Origin: Ixodes scapularis
Taxonomy: Eukaryota; Arthropoda; Arachnida; Ixodida; Ixodidae
Reading direction: 5' to 3'
NCBI RefSeq assembly: GCF_016920785.2
Contig: NW_024609846.1
Span: 109,358,831 to 109,422,830 of the forward strand
DNA: 64,000 nt
Shown here one piece after another: positions 10,455 to 19,755 of the stretch. Below the pieces are notes generated by a model that saw only the letters and a program-made list of their open reading frames with translations, was not told the origin of the DNA and did not search any database. The translations under genes were made by a program, and so were the position numbers. Every line of letters begins with the position of its first letter. Position 1 is the first letter of the stretch.

Positions 10455-11560
10455 CCCGGACACTGTGCTTGAAAATGGCCAGGCTGTCGGCACCTGAAGC
10501 AGAGGCCTGGACCCAAACGCCGACCCGTGGCACAGGTGCGAGCGGAGTGACCGATTCCTCCACATCTCCGGCAACGGTCGACTCCTTGTTGGCGCTGATG
10601 CCACTGAGACATCGGCCGAACTGAATCTGCAACTCCCCCTGACGTTGTGGGCCCTGAAAGCTGGTCCCTGTAGTAGGCTGGTTCGATTGCCGCAGGGTGG
10701 AGTGGCCAGCGATACGTCAACGGCATAGCGAGTGTTGCAGATGAGACAGCCGCTGCTAGAGCCGGTGCGAAAGTAGCGGGAATTGCAGTTTCCGTCCCGG
10801 GGAAGTCGCGGTTACCTTGTGCCCGGAAAGCTAGGTCGCGGGCCACCTGGTTGCTTCTTGTGGGGGGCGGTTTGTACTGAAGACGCCGCCAGGCACGCTC
10901 CATGAGGCCGTCCGCTGCCTTGGCAAGCTCGCTCAAATTCGCGTACTGCGTCCCTTCCGCCAAATCCTGGAGCTGGGGATGCATTTGGCGTAGCACGCGG
11001 TCGACCTTTTCTGAGTCGGGCACCTCTTCCCCGATTCTTTCGTAAAATTTGGCGATGGTGTAAATGAATTCCTTGAGGTTCTCCTCGGGGTGTTGAGTGC
11101 GGTGTCTCAACTCGTCCTTTAGACGTCGCTTGGCGTCGATTGAGGCAAACTCGGCACGAAACGCCGTCTTGAAATCATCCCAACTGCTGAAGTTACCGAT
11201 AAAACGCCACCATAATTTGGCGCTCCCATCCAGTGCAGCCGGAACGACCTGGCTGAGACGGTTTTCAGTGGTGACTCCCGTAATCAAACAAAAGTTTTCT
11301 AGCCTCTCGATAAATTCTTCGGGCGACTGTCGATCACTGAAGCCTCTGAACTTCGGCAACTGCGCCGCAATTCTTGGCAGAGGGCCGCCAGACGGGTGGA
11401 CTGCAGCCGCGGTCACCTCGGGTTCGTTGGCTGGGGGCACTGCAGCAGTCAGTAGCAGTTGGCGCACTTGAACAGAAGCTCGCTCCCGATGCATCACGGA
11501 TCCGTCGTTTTGTCTCAAAAGGCGGGCTATCAGTTCATCTGGCACCTCCAGGTTGTCCAT
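10439..11560 (-). CDS. gag: Gypsy-1 Gag (capsid and nucleocapsid)
   Basis: Structural protein of the retrotransposon particle. I choose the ATG at 11560 (M-D-N-L-E-V), just after the primer site; the frame is open upstream only through that non-coding site. About 373 residues. The centre holds a retrotransposon capsid-type stretch (L-P-K-F-R-G-F then F-x-E-x-L-E-N-F and K-L-W-W-R-F). The C-terminus has two CCHC zinc knuckles, C-R-R-C-G-G-I-G-H-S-A-R-T-C and C-F-R-C-R-Q-P-G-H-F-Q-A-Q-C, expected to bind genomic RNA. It ends at TAG just after a GGGAAAC heptamer, where pol continues in the -1 frame. The frame is intact. Confidence 0.92.
   Translation of the reverse strand: MDNLEVPDELIARLLRQNDGSVMHRERASVQVRQLLLTAAVPPANEPEVTAAAVHPSGGPLPRIAAQLPKFRGFSDRQSPEEFIERLENFCLITGVTTENRLSQVVPAALDGSAKLWWRFIGNFSSWDDFKTAFRAEFASIDAKRRLKDELRHRTQHPEENLKEFIYTIAKFYERIGEEVPDSEKVDRVLRQMHPQLQDLAEGTQYANLSELAKAADGLMERAWRRLQYKPPPTRSNQVARDLAFRAQGNRDFPGTETAIPATFAPALAAAVSSATLAMPLTYRWPLHPAAIEPAYYRDQLSGPTTSGGVADSVRPMSQWHQRQQGVDRCRRCGGIGHSARTCATGRRLGPGLCFRCRQPGHFQAQCPGNGHW
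10443..10465 (-). promoter_or_regulatory. Gypsy-1 -1 ribosomal frameshift signal (GGGAAAC) inside a hairpin
   Basis: On the minus strand the heptamer G-GGA-AAC (10457-10451) is in the correct phase of the gag frame, and slippage by -1 gives GGG-AAA and enters the pol frame. The gag TAG lies nine bases further on. The heptamer is embedded in a perfect inverted repeat: CAGTGTCCG and CGGACACTG enclose a GGAAA loop. Slippery sites are usually followed by, not contained in, the stimulatory structure. Confidence 0.82.
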
Positions 11561-11565
11561 CTCCG

Positions 11566-11583
11566 ATCCCGGACGAGCCCCCA
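11566..11583 (-). promoter_or_regulatory. Gypsy-1 primer-binding site (tRNA-Pro type)
   Basis: Two bases downstream of the 5' LTR the minus strand reads TGGGGGCTCGTCCGGGAT. It starts with the TGG complementary to a tRNA 3' CCA and is the well-known 18-base proline-tRNA primer site of gammaretroviruses. First-strand cDNA synthesis would start here. Confidence 0.88.
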
Positions 11584-11585
11584 CT

Positions 11586-11743
11586 TGTTAGGATGGAACC
11601 TTTACTGTCCGTCCTAAATCCCAGAACCTAACTGCACGTTCCCCCGGTCCGTCCTCGTCGTCTTTCCCAGTCCGTGTTTGTACTCTCGCGGCACGTGCGC
11701 GGCACGTGCGCCTGGCATAGTTTTTCGCCAGACACTCCTCACA
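11586..11743 (-). repeat. Gypsy-1 5' LTR
   Basis: 158 bp; on the minus strand it starts TGTGAGGAGTG and ends CCTAACA. It is the partner of 6897-7065, with two GCGGCACGTGC units, and is followed after two bases by the primer-binding site. Confidence 0.93.
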
Positions 11744-12227
11744 CCATAATGACGTCACACGTGACGTAACGTGTGGCGCCACGAGGGTGAAATTTTCCCG
11801 CTAAATTTGCCGGAAAACGTTTTCGCTAAATTTGGCAAGAAAATGTTTCGCTTAGTTTGGCCAGACAGTTTTGCGCTAAATTTAGCAGGGAAATGTTTCC
11901 GCAAAATTCAGCGGGCAATTTTTGCTCGTGACGCCACGTGCCGTCATACGCATCTAAAGGGGTGTCCAAACAGGACATTACAAAACGAACGACTCCGACA
12001 AATCGTGAAAATTGAAACGGGCGCGTCCGCTTCAATTTTCACGATTTGTCGGAGTCGTCCGTTTTGTAGTGTCCTGTTTGGACACCCCTTAACATTGCCA
12101 ATATTCCCGCTAAATTTAGCTGATAAAGAAAGATGCTAAAGATTCTCCTAAGCAGATAATTTGAGGCCCATACACTGTAGACGTTAAAGCAACTTGAAGC
12201 AGGAATTGGACGCAAGAGGTGCGTAAG
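11744..12227. repeat. GCTAAATTT-rich repeat tract, left part
   Basis: Begins with CCAT and a TGACGTCA-containing segment, then repeated variants of CGCTAAATTT(A/G)GC and their complements, alternating with GGGAAAATTT-like blocks. The same motif family reappears at 22162-22950, right of the 9.9-kb composite insertion, so the two tracts were contiguous. A palindromic MITE lies inside (11958-12089). No gene. Confidence 0.75.
11958..12089. mobile_element. 132-bp palindromic (foldback) MITE
   Basis: Two nearly perfect inverted arms of about 59 bp start AGGGGTGTCC and end GGACACCCCT, and enclose a 14-base centre (ACGGGCGCGTCCGC). The flanks show a 3-bp TAA duplication (11955-11957, 12090-12092). 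A paralogous sequence at 22551-22580 reads straight through the site as CTCTAACATTGCC without the element, which acts as an empty-site control. TWA duplications fit PIF/Harbinger, but the superfamily is not proven. Confidence 0.88.
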
Positions 12228-12472
12228 CAGGGGCGGATCCAGACCTCCATTTTAGGGGGAGGGAGGGGGGCGGTTCCTCGGTGTAAAACGGCGGGGGGGG
12301 GGGGGGTGGAGTGTTTATATTTTTTGTGGAGTTATCGTTTTTACTAATCTCTGATAACATAATATAGATCTTGAGAGCTTTTGTATCGGTTTACCTGTCG
12401 GGGATGAACTCTTTGAATCAAAACCTTTCGGGTGACCACGCTAGAGGTAAGTATCTAGAAAATTGTGGTGGG

Positions 12473-12614
12473 TGTTGTGTTCTGCTTTTATGTTGGCAAC
12501 ACTGTACATACCATGACGTGATCTGGCAACCTATGACTCGCATTAAAAACGCTTTTTCGTTCAACGTTCGAATGGACTAGTCGACCCCTTTCTTCGTGTC
12601 CTCAGGACACTACA
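12473..12614 (+). repeat. Gypsy-2 5' LTR
   Basis: 142 bp, TG...CA ends. It is followed by TAATGCCGACGAGGG, which resembles the TTTGGCGACGAGG at the same position in Gypsy-4 and is the likely primer-binding region, with one mismatch to a TGG start. Confidence 0.93.
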
Positions 12615-12687
12615 TAATGCCGACGAGGGAAGACCGTTGAAGAACCCTGCCGGGCCTGCTACTGCCTGCTGCCGGTGAGCGGACGCC

Positions 12688-13056
12688 ATGCTCAGTTACA
12701 GTCCGTCACCACCCCCGTTCCTCGCTACGCCGGGACCAGCGTGCGTGCCATGGCGGCAGTGGAAGTTAGCTTTCCTGAACTACTTGGAAGCCGTTGGCGG
12801 CGACGACTTCGCGCCAAAACGCAGGAGGGCCATTTTGCTCAATGCGCTGGGCCTGGAAGGACAGCGGATCTACAATAGTGTAGCACCGACTACTCCGGCA
12901 TCGGTCACCAAAGAAAAAGGAAAGGAAGGAGTCACCGAAGGGCATGACGACAAGAACGTATTCGACGAAGCACTGGACGTGTTGGACAACCACTTCTCGA
13001 CTGCGACGAACGAACTGATGGAAAGACATCGTTTCCGTCAGCGCCGTCAACTGCGG
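12688..13056 (+). pseudogene. gag: Gypsy-2 Gag, N-terminal part (frameshifted)
   Basis: The ATG at 12688 opens a Gag-like frame with P-W-R-Q-W-K-L-A-F-L-N-Y-L, F-A-P-K-R-R-R-A-I-L-L-N-A-L-G and R-F-R-Q-R-R, features shared with the Gypsy-4 Gag at 41798. Around 13056 the homologous reading continues in another frame (G-E-A-F-E-A-Y), so one base appears to have been lost in the CGGGAG stretch. The frame itself runs on to 13212 in meaningless sequence. Confidence 0.85.
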
Positions 13057-15977
13057 GAGAAGCCTTCGAAGCCTACGCCGCCGCACTTCGTGAGTTGTCG
13101 TCGGACTGCAACTTTGGAGAGGCAGCTGACAAGACTATACGCGATCAGCTCTTGGAGGGAACAGCGTCGCAGCAGATACGCGAGCGCCTGCTCTTCGAGG
13201 GAACGAGTCTGACACTAAATCGCGCGGTCGACCTCGGCAGGCACATCCAACAGACTCAGCGAGAGCTGAAGGAGTTTGCTGGAGACCCCGTCGTCCAGCG
13301 AGTTGTCGACAAGCCGACGAGTGGGAGCACCGGAAAGGCGTCGACTGCGTCGTGCTACCGTTGCGGCTCGACTGCGCACCGCGCGAATGCGAAGGAATGC
13401 CCGGCCAAAGACAAGACATGTCGCAACTGCAACAAGCGGGGGCACTTTGCTGCGGTGTGCAAGACGAAGCGGAGGCAAGAAGGTCGGCAGGAAAATCACG
13501 CCGCGAAAGAATCGTCGGCGGCCACGAACTCTGTCACGATTTTGAACCTGGACCCTGACAACATGCGAGAGAAAGGGATCTACGTCGACATCGACGTTGA
13601 CAGCGTGACATTACGGTTTCTGGTCGACACCGGCTCGTCTGTTTCACTTCTGAGTGAAGATATCTTCCACAAGCACTTCGCTGGCCGCTCGCTGACTGAC
13701 GCGACGGTGACGCTGCTGGATTATTCCAAAAAGCGCATCCCAGTGAAAGGCTGTTTTTTAACTGACGTGGCCTACAAACACACACGCACGTGTGTTCTGT
13801 TTCATGTTGTACAGCGTGGCAAGTCACTTCTTGGACTGGATGCCATTCAGAACCTGCAACTGAACATCCACGGCGACACGCTCAGTTGTCTACAAACTGT
13901 CGCGCACTCAGCGGAATTGCTGCCAGTGAATTTACGCGGTGAATTCTCACATCTTTTTTCGGGCGAGCTTGGCCTGGCCAAGGGCTTCGTCCATCAAGTC
14001 AAGGTGCGTGCATCGGTGAAGCCAGTCGCTGCGAAGCTACGCAGATTGCCCATTACGTTGCGCGAACAGGTGTCTGAAGAGTTGCAACGGTTGGAACGTC
14101 TCGACATCATCGAGCGGGTGGATGCAGCGGAATGGACCTCACCCATTGTCGTGGTTCGGAAGAAGGACGGCACAATCCGGTTGTGCGTCGACTTGAGGGA
14201 ACCGAACAAAGTCATCATCGTGGATGGGTTCCCACTTCCCCATACTGAGGAGCTGCTGCACCAGATGGTGGGTGCTACCAGGTTTTCAAAGCTCGACTTG
14301 GCATCTGCGTACCACCAGGTCGAACTGACGCCCGACAGCCGCGAGTTAACAACTTTCGTCACCCACGATGGTCTGTTTAGGTTCAAGCGTGTCTGTTTCG
14401 GACTTGCATCAGCGCCGGCTGCCTTCCAAAAGATGATGTCGCTCATCCTGAAAGGATGCAGTGGGGTTCTCTGTTACATTGACGATGTCATTGTGTGGGG
14501 GAGGACGACCAGCGAGCACCAAGAAAACCTGAGACGTGTCCTGAGGCGCATTTCCGAGGCTGGACTCCAACTGAATGACAAGGGCGTGTTCGACGTAGAC
14601 CACCTTTCTTTCCTCGGACACGTGGTGGGCAAGGAGGGCCTCGCTCCTCTGCATTCGAAGGTGGAGGCCATCGTTCAAGCACCAGTACCGAAGGACGTCT
14701 CGGCGTTGCGGTCATTTCTGGGACTCGCAGGCTACTACTCCCGTTTTGTCCCACACTATTCTGATGTGGTCGAGCCTCTCAGGAAACTTCTGCGTCAGAG
14801 CCAGGCATTCACTTGGGATGACGCATCGCAGAGGAGCTTTGAGAAGATCAAAGAGGTTCTGTCGTCGGGTCCCGTCATCAAGATGTTCAACCCTAACCTT
14901 CCAGTAGTTGTGACTACCGATGCATCAGACACTGGCCTTGGAGCTGTCCTTCAGCAACAAGCTGGGCAAGAGCTACACACTGTGGCCTTTGCATTCAGGT
15001 CACTGACTTCTACCGAGCGGAGGTACTCTGCTGGGGAAAAGGAGGCGTTGGCGTGTTTGTTTGCTTGTGAACATTGGCACATCTACCTCTGGGGCCGAAG
15101 GTTCCTACTTAGAACGGATCACCAGGCGCTTGTGACTCTGTTATCGTCCAGAGGTTCCGGCAGGAGGCCACTACGAATTGCAAGGTGGTCAGCGAGACTT
15201 CTTTACTACAATTTTGACATCGTCTATCAGAGAGGCAGCGACAATGCTGTCGCAGATGCGCTGTCCCGACTACCTTTGGTGGCAGCAGCAGAGCCAGAGA
15301 TGGAGGAAGAAGTTGTGTCTTTAGTGTCATCTTGCATCACCAAGGATCAAGTGCAAGTCGCAACGGCCAAGGATTCTACCCTACAGCTAGTGACCAAGTA
15401 CCTTGAGAAGGGATGGCCGGCAAAGAGGATGCTCACTCAGGAGCTGATGCCTTTCTTCCAGCTTAGGGAAGAATTGTCTATGGTGGATGGCATAGTCTTC
15501 AGGGAAGACAAAGTTGTTGTGCCGGATTCGCTGACCTCGGACTTGGTTTCTTTTGCACACGAGGCACACCCTGGCATCGTGAAAACCAAACAAAGACTTC
15601 GAGACAAGTTCTGGTGGCCCCGGATGGACAGGCAGGTGGAGTGTGCCGTGCGAAGTTGTCACGTGTGCCAATCAGCCGACAAGTCAGCCAAACCGGTCGT
15701 GGCACCACTACGTCCAGTTACTCTCCCGGAAAAGCCCTGGCAGAAGCTGGCTATGGACATCGTGGGCCCGCTGAACCTGACCACCGCAGGTCCTAAGTTT
15801 GTCGTCACCCTTGTGGACTACCATTCCAAGTGGCCGGAAGTTTGTTTTGCAAATACAGTTACGTCACAAGCGGTGATAGATTTCTTGCGAGGCGTGTTCA
15901 GTCGGGAGGGCTATCCGGAAGAACTCGTAACAGACAACGGGCCACAGTTCAAGTCAAACTTTTTGAAGACTTCCTGA
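13056..15977 (+). pseudogene. pol: Gypsy-2 Gag C-terminus plus Pol (protease, RT, RNase H, integrase N-half)
   Basis: One long frame encodes the rest of Gag fused to Pol with no frameshift between them. In order: two zinc knuckles (C-Y-R-C-G-S-T-A-H then C-R-N-C-N-K-R-G-H-F-A-A-V-C), protease F-L-V-D-T-G-S-S-V-S, RT with intact motif A (K-L-D-L-A-S-A-Y) and Y-I-D-D, RNase H (T-T-D-A-S-D-T-G-L-G), an integrase zinc module (H-E-A-H-P-G...C-H-V-C-Q) and the start of the core (M-D-I-V-G-P-L, V-T-D-N-G-P-Q-F). The frame ends in an early stop at 15977 after a T-run; the integrase continues in a different frame, so a single-base indel split it. Confidence 0.93.
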
Positions 15978-16687
15978 ACCAAAGAGGAATCAAGCACTGT
16001 GTCTCGTCGGTATACTACCCACAGGCCAATGGGTTGGTCGAACGATTCAACAGGAGTCTGAAGGACTTTATTCAAGTTGCAGTTTTGGAAGGACGACCGC
16101 TTAAAGAAGCCGTCGTGGACTACTTGGGCGTATATCGATCTACCCCACACTCAACCACAGGAGTGTCTCCTGCTCAGCTCCTCCACGGTCGTCAACCAAG
16201 GACCCGACTTGACATCATGGGCCTTCCGTCAAAGAACTTCTTCCAGGAGCCAGCCACGGCAATGGAACAGTTACGAGCTCGTGTCCAAAGCAAGCAGCGC
16301 TCGACGAAGGAGTATACAGATGCAAAAAGAAGTGCCAAAACTCCAAAATTCAAAGAGGGAGATTTCGTACGGGTTCGTAAACCCACAAAAGGCGGTAAGG
16401 ATGAGCTATCATATTCCCGACCACTGAAAATACAAAAACAGGTGGGTTCATGCACTTTCCGCTTGGAAGACGGACGCAGCTGGAATGCCTCCAAGCTGGT
16501 GGCTGTGCCTGAGGAGTGCGTCACGGAAAGAAGTAAACGGTTGCTACACTTGCTACCCGTTCCTGGAGATCAAGAGCAGTCAGCCAGGAGAACAGTCTCG
16601 GACAACCAAGGCGAATACTCCGTTGGGGAGAATCGCGAAGCTTTGGCAACACCATGTCCAAGTTTCTGGAGGCGCAGACTTGGTTGA
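15960..16687 (+). pseudogene. Gypsy-2 integrase C-terminal part
   Basis: Continues the integrase after the break near 15960 with S-S-V-Y-Y-P-Q-A-N-G and the catalytic Glu in L-V-E-R-F-N-R-S-L. Next comes S-T-P-H-S-T-T-G-x-S-P-A, typical of Gypsy integrases, and a basic C-terminal domain with a G-D-F-V-R-V-R chromatin-binding-like segment. It ends at 16687. The rest of the internal region (16688-16988) is non-coding and ends in the polypurine tract. Confidence 0.88.
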
Positions 16688-16975
16688 CGAACATCGCCTA
16701 GCAGCTTCGGAGACGCCAATACAAATTACGATTGGACCAGATTCCATTGAAGAACAACGTGGGGAAGTTTTGACAATCGCCGGTACAAGTGTCACAAGAT
16801 GAATGTCCTGTTGTTGGACTTCGACTGGAAGATTCTGCGGCGCCTACACAGGCTCGAGGAACGACGTGGTCGGACGGACCTTGCAGAGGACCGTCGACAA
16901 GAGAACGACGGCGTCCCTCCCGTCTGCAGGACTTTCATATAAATTAGCCATTTTTTGCTTAGTTGTTTCGTTTTT

Positions 16976-16988
16976 CAGGGGGGGATGA
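16976..16988 (+). promoter_or_regulatory. Gypsy-2 polypurine tract
   Basis: A purine run, AGGGGGGGATGA, immediately precedes the 3' LTR start TGTTGTG and is the expected plus-strand primer site. Confidence 0.75.
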
Positions 16989-17056
16989 TGTTGTGTTCTG
17001 CTTTTATGTTGGCAACACTGTACATACCATGACGTGATCTGGCAACCTATGACTCG
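16989..17056 (+). repeat. Gypsy-2 3' LTR, first part
   Basis: Identical to the first 68 bp of the 5' LTR, ending CTATGACTCG, where the LINE begins. Confidence 0.93.
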
Positions 17057-18636
17057 ATCCGGAGTATACCGGTAATGACAACGCGATCCTGGATAGAGAC
17101 ATCGAGCAGTGGGAGGTCAGAGCGGCCATGCAAAGGCTCAACGGCAGGTCGGCCGCCGGCCCGGACCGCATCACCAACAAGGCGATCAAGAACTTAAGCG
17201 ATGATGCAATTAAGCACATCACGAAATACTTCAACAAGTGCTGGAGAGAAGGCACGTTGCCTAAGCAATGGAAAACGGCCAAGACGATCTTGATCCCTAA
17301 GCCAGGCAAGCCACCTAGCGTGGAGAACCTGCGGCCGATCTCGCTTACATCGTGCGTGGGCAAGCTGCTCGAACACGTACTGCTTAGCAGGTGGAAGCAA
17401 TACCTGGAAGACTCGGGCTTGTACCCAGACTCTATCATTGGCTTTTGGAAAAAGTTGGGAACGCAGGATGCGATGATCCAGTTAAAACACGAAATCGTAG
17501 ACGTACCGCTAAGTACCGGAGACAATATGGCAATTCTAGGGCTAGATTTACAGAGTGCCTTCGACAAGGTAGAACACTCTGCCATTCTTGCCCAGGTTAC
17601 TAAATTGGACATGGGGAGGCTGTCCTACAACTACATTAGAGACTTCTTAACGGGAAGAACCACTAGACTGTGTGCGGGCGACGTAGAACTAGACGAGAAA
17701 GAGCTAGGAAGTGTCGGTACCCCACAAGGGTCGGTAATCTCCCCCCTGCTCTTTAACTTGGTCATGATAGGAGTGGCCCAGCGGCTACAGGAAGTTAGAG
17801 ACGTCAGACACACCATTTACGCTGACGACATCACGCTATGGGTCAGCAAGGGCAGTGATGGACAGATAGAGGATCGGCTGCAAGAAGCCGTATTGGCAAT
17901 TGAGGATCACCTCGAGGGGTCGGGACTTGTGTGCTCTCCAGCGAAGTCAGAGCTGTTACTTATCCCCCCCAAGAGGGTAGGAAGGCGGAGAAAAGACGCA
18001 CCGATTATGGTGGAACGACCAAATATCACGATCCGAACCAGAGGGGGACAGAAGGTCTCGGAGGTTGACAGGATCAGGGTGTTGGGAATGCTCTTCGAGA
18101 GGAACAGGGTGAACGGGGCGACGATCACCAAGCTCAACAATAAGGTCATGTCTACCACCAAGTTGCTAAGACGAATCTCCAACCGCAAAGCCGGTATGAA
18201 GGAAGAAAGCATGATCAGACTCGTGCAGTCCTTTGCAATCAGCCATATCGCATATGTGGCTGCCTTTCACAAATGGACGCCTGCTGAACGAAACAAGATA
18301 GACGCTCTCATTCGCAAGGTTTACAAGATAGCTCTCGGACTACCGGGCAACGTGAGCACGCAGACGCTTCTCGAGTTGGGGCTGCACAATACCCTAGAAG
18401 AAATAGCAGAAGCTCAAAGAACGGCGCACCTCGAGCGGCTCTCTAGCACGAGAACTGGGAGGAAGATTTTACAAGACTTGGGCGTCAATCCCAGCGGCGT
18501 CGCGTCGGGGGACACGGTGCCAATACCGAGCCAAATGATGACCAGACTCCAGGTGTACCCGATACCGCGAAACATGAACCCCATACACGACACGGGGAGA
18601 CGCGCGGCGCGGGCGAGAGCCATTGTGGACAGCTAA
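17057..18636 (+). pseudogene. LINE ORF2 reverse transcriptase, truncated
   Basis: The frame is open from the insertion point, so the ATG at 17128 is not a true start. RT blocks in order: A-A-G-P-D-R-I, I-L-I-P-K-P-G-K-P, R-P-I-S-L-T-S, motif A L-D-L-Q-S-A-F-D, G-T-P-Q-G-S-V-I-S-P-L-L-F-N and the catalytic Y-A-D-D. The thumb region follows to 18636, where a TAA interrupts the reading; RNase H resumes in the same frame one codon later. This is a non-LTR RT with the endonuclease domain lost. Confidence 0.93.
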
Positions 18637-19410
18637 GCGCAGGACGAGAGAGCCGTGTACGTAGATACGGCGGAATACCAGGACCGGGGAGAGGCCTACA
18701 CGGCGGTGGTGGTGAACGCATCGAATGGAGCGACCAGAGCTGCAGCCAGCACCCGAGTTCGCAACTCGCATCAAGCGGAAGAAGTGGCCATAGCTCTAGC
18801 TGTGGCCGACCCAGGCTGCGACACGGTGATCAGTGATTCCAGGACAGCAGTGCTTAGTTTTGCAAAGGGTAGGGTGTGTGGTGCGGCGGCTCGCATTTTG
18901 CGAGCGGCCACAACGACAGGACGTAATCGTGATGGTGCAGTGGTGATCAAGTGGATCCCGGCCCACATGGGCAGTGAAGTGTCGGTGAACGGTAATCCCA
19001 ACCACAACGAGACGGCCAACGTCGCAGCGCGAGGACTCACCAACCGGGCGGCGACTAACGGGACAGTCTCAAGTGGTGGAGAGTGGTTTAGTATGAAGGA
19101 CCGCATGACTACGTATAACGAAATAGTGAAGTGGTATAGGTTAGGAAGGAGACTAGTACCTCCCCCTCATTCCGAGCTAAAACGTGAGGAGGCTGTGATT
19201 TTTAGACAATTACAGACAGGGTCGCTATTAACACCGGTGCTAGCTAAACACATATATCCAGGACTTTACGCGGACGACACCTGTGGACTTTGCAAGAAGG
19301 CGAGGGCCACCGCGTCGCACCTGTTGTGGGACTGTGAACTCAACCCAAGAGAGGCAAGCGAGAAGACGACGATTCCCCCCGCAGTTCGAAGACGCGGCGC
19401 GGAGCTGTGA
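18637..19410 (+). pseudogene. LINE ORF2 RNase H and C-terminal zinc-finger region
   Basis: In frame with the RT above, separated only by a TAA (18634-18636). It contains an RNase H fold: V-Y-V-D-T at the first strand, the E in Q-A-E-E-V-A, the D in I-S-D-S-R-T-A and W-I-P-A-H-M-G. At the C-terminus a Cys-rich segment, C-G-L-C-K-K...H-L-L-W-D-C, matches the zinc motif of I/R1-type LINEs. The last residues after N-P-R-E look frame-shifted. Confidence 0.88.
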
Positions 19411-19677
19411 ATTAGAGGTTCAGCGTAGGGCCGTCCGGCTGATCGCAACCGCTCTAGATAGGCAACGGGCAAGGGATGATGGGGGAGGTGAGGGAGCTCG
19501 CGGAGGTCCGATGGGCTCCCCCTCTCGGCCCCAGATAGAAAAGGGGCGCGCCCGGGGCCGAGGGCTGGTGGGAGGGGAATAGCCGAGGGGGTCGTACCGC
19601 GTGGCGCGTAGTCACCACCACCTGCGTGTGGAGGGGCTACCGCCAACTGCTGGTTGCAAATAAAAGTTGTTCACCAC

Positions 19678-19750
19678 CATTAAAAACGCTTTTTCGTTCA
19701 ACGTTCGAATGGACTAGTCGACCCTTTCTTCGTGTCCTCAGGACACTACA
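19678..19750 (+). repeat. Gypsy-2 3' LTR, second part
   Basis: CATTAAAAACG...GGACACTACA, matching the 3' half of the 5' LTR except for one C missing in a C run. Followed by the duplicated GTGGG. Confidence 0.93.
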
Positions 19751-19755
19751 GTGGG

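Larger units (their letters stand above)
6897..11743 (-). mobile_element. Gypsy-1: full-length Ty3/Gypsy LTR retrotransposon
   Basis: It is bounded by two LTRs with TG...CA ends and flanked by a 4-bp duplication, CCAT (6893-6896 and 11744-11747). On the minus strand the order is 5' LTR, primer-binding site, gag, pol (protease, RT, RNase H, integrase), 3' LTR. RT/RNase H before integrase places it in Ty3/Gypsy. No env-like frame follows pol, which runs into the 3' LTR. Both coding frames are open, but the LTRs differ by about seven substitutions plus an 11-bp repeat-number change, and RT motif A lacks its aspartate, so this copy is probably not autonomous now. Confidence 0.95.
17057..19677 (+). 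mobile_element. 5'-truncated I/R1-type non-LTR retrotransposon (RT plus RNase H)
   Basis: Inserted in the Gypsy-2 3' LTR between ...GACTCG and CATTAAAAACG. The 5' end begins inside ORF2, so the endonuclease and ORF1 are missing. The 3' end has AATAAA at 19659-19664 and a short TTGTTCACCACC tail rather than poly(A). No target-site duplication is visible. An RNase H domain behind RT is characteristic of the I superclade, common in arthropods. Confidence 0.9.
12473..19750 (+). mobile_element. Gypsy-2: Ty3/Gypsy LTR retrotransposon, 3' LTR split by a LINE
   Basis: LTRs with TGTTGTG...ACTACA ends, flanked by a 5-bp duplication GTGGG (12468-12472, 19751-19755). The coding order is gag, protease, RT, RNase H, integrase. 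The 3' LTR is interrupted after 68 bp by a LINE (17057-19677) and resumes without loss. Apart from that split the LTRs differ by one C in a C run, which implies a very recent insertion. Two single-base frame breaks, in gag and integrase, inactivate this copy. Confidence 0.95.

Noticed and set aside
6897..11743. Gypsy-1 as an endogenous retrovirus
   Set aside because: No env-like frame lies between pol and the 3' LTR; pol itself runs into the LTR. The tRNA-Pro primer site alone is not evidence of a retrovirus.
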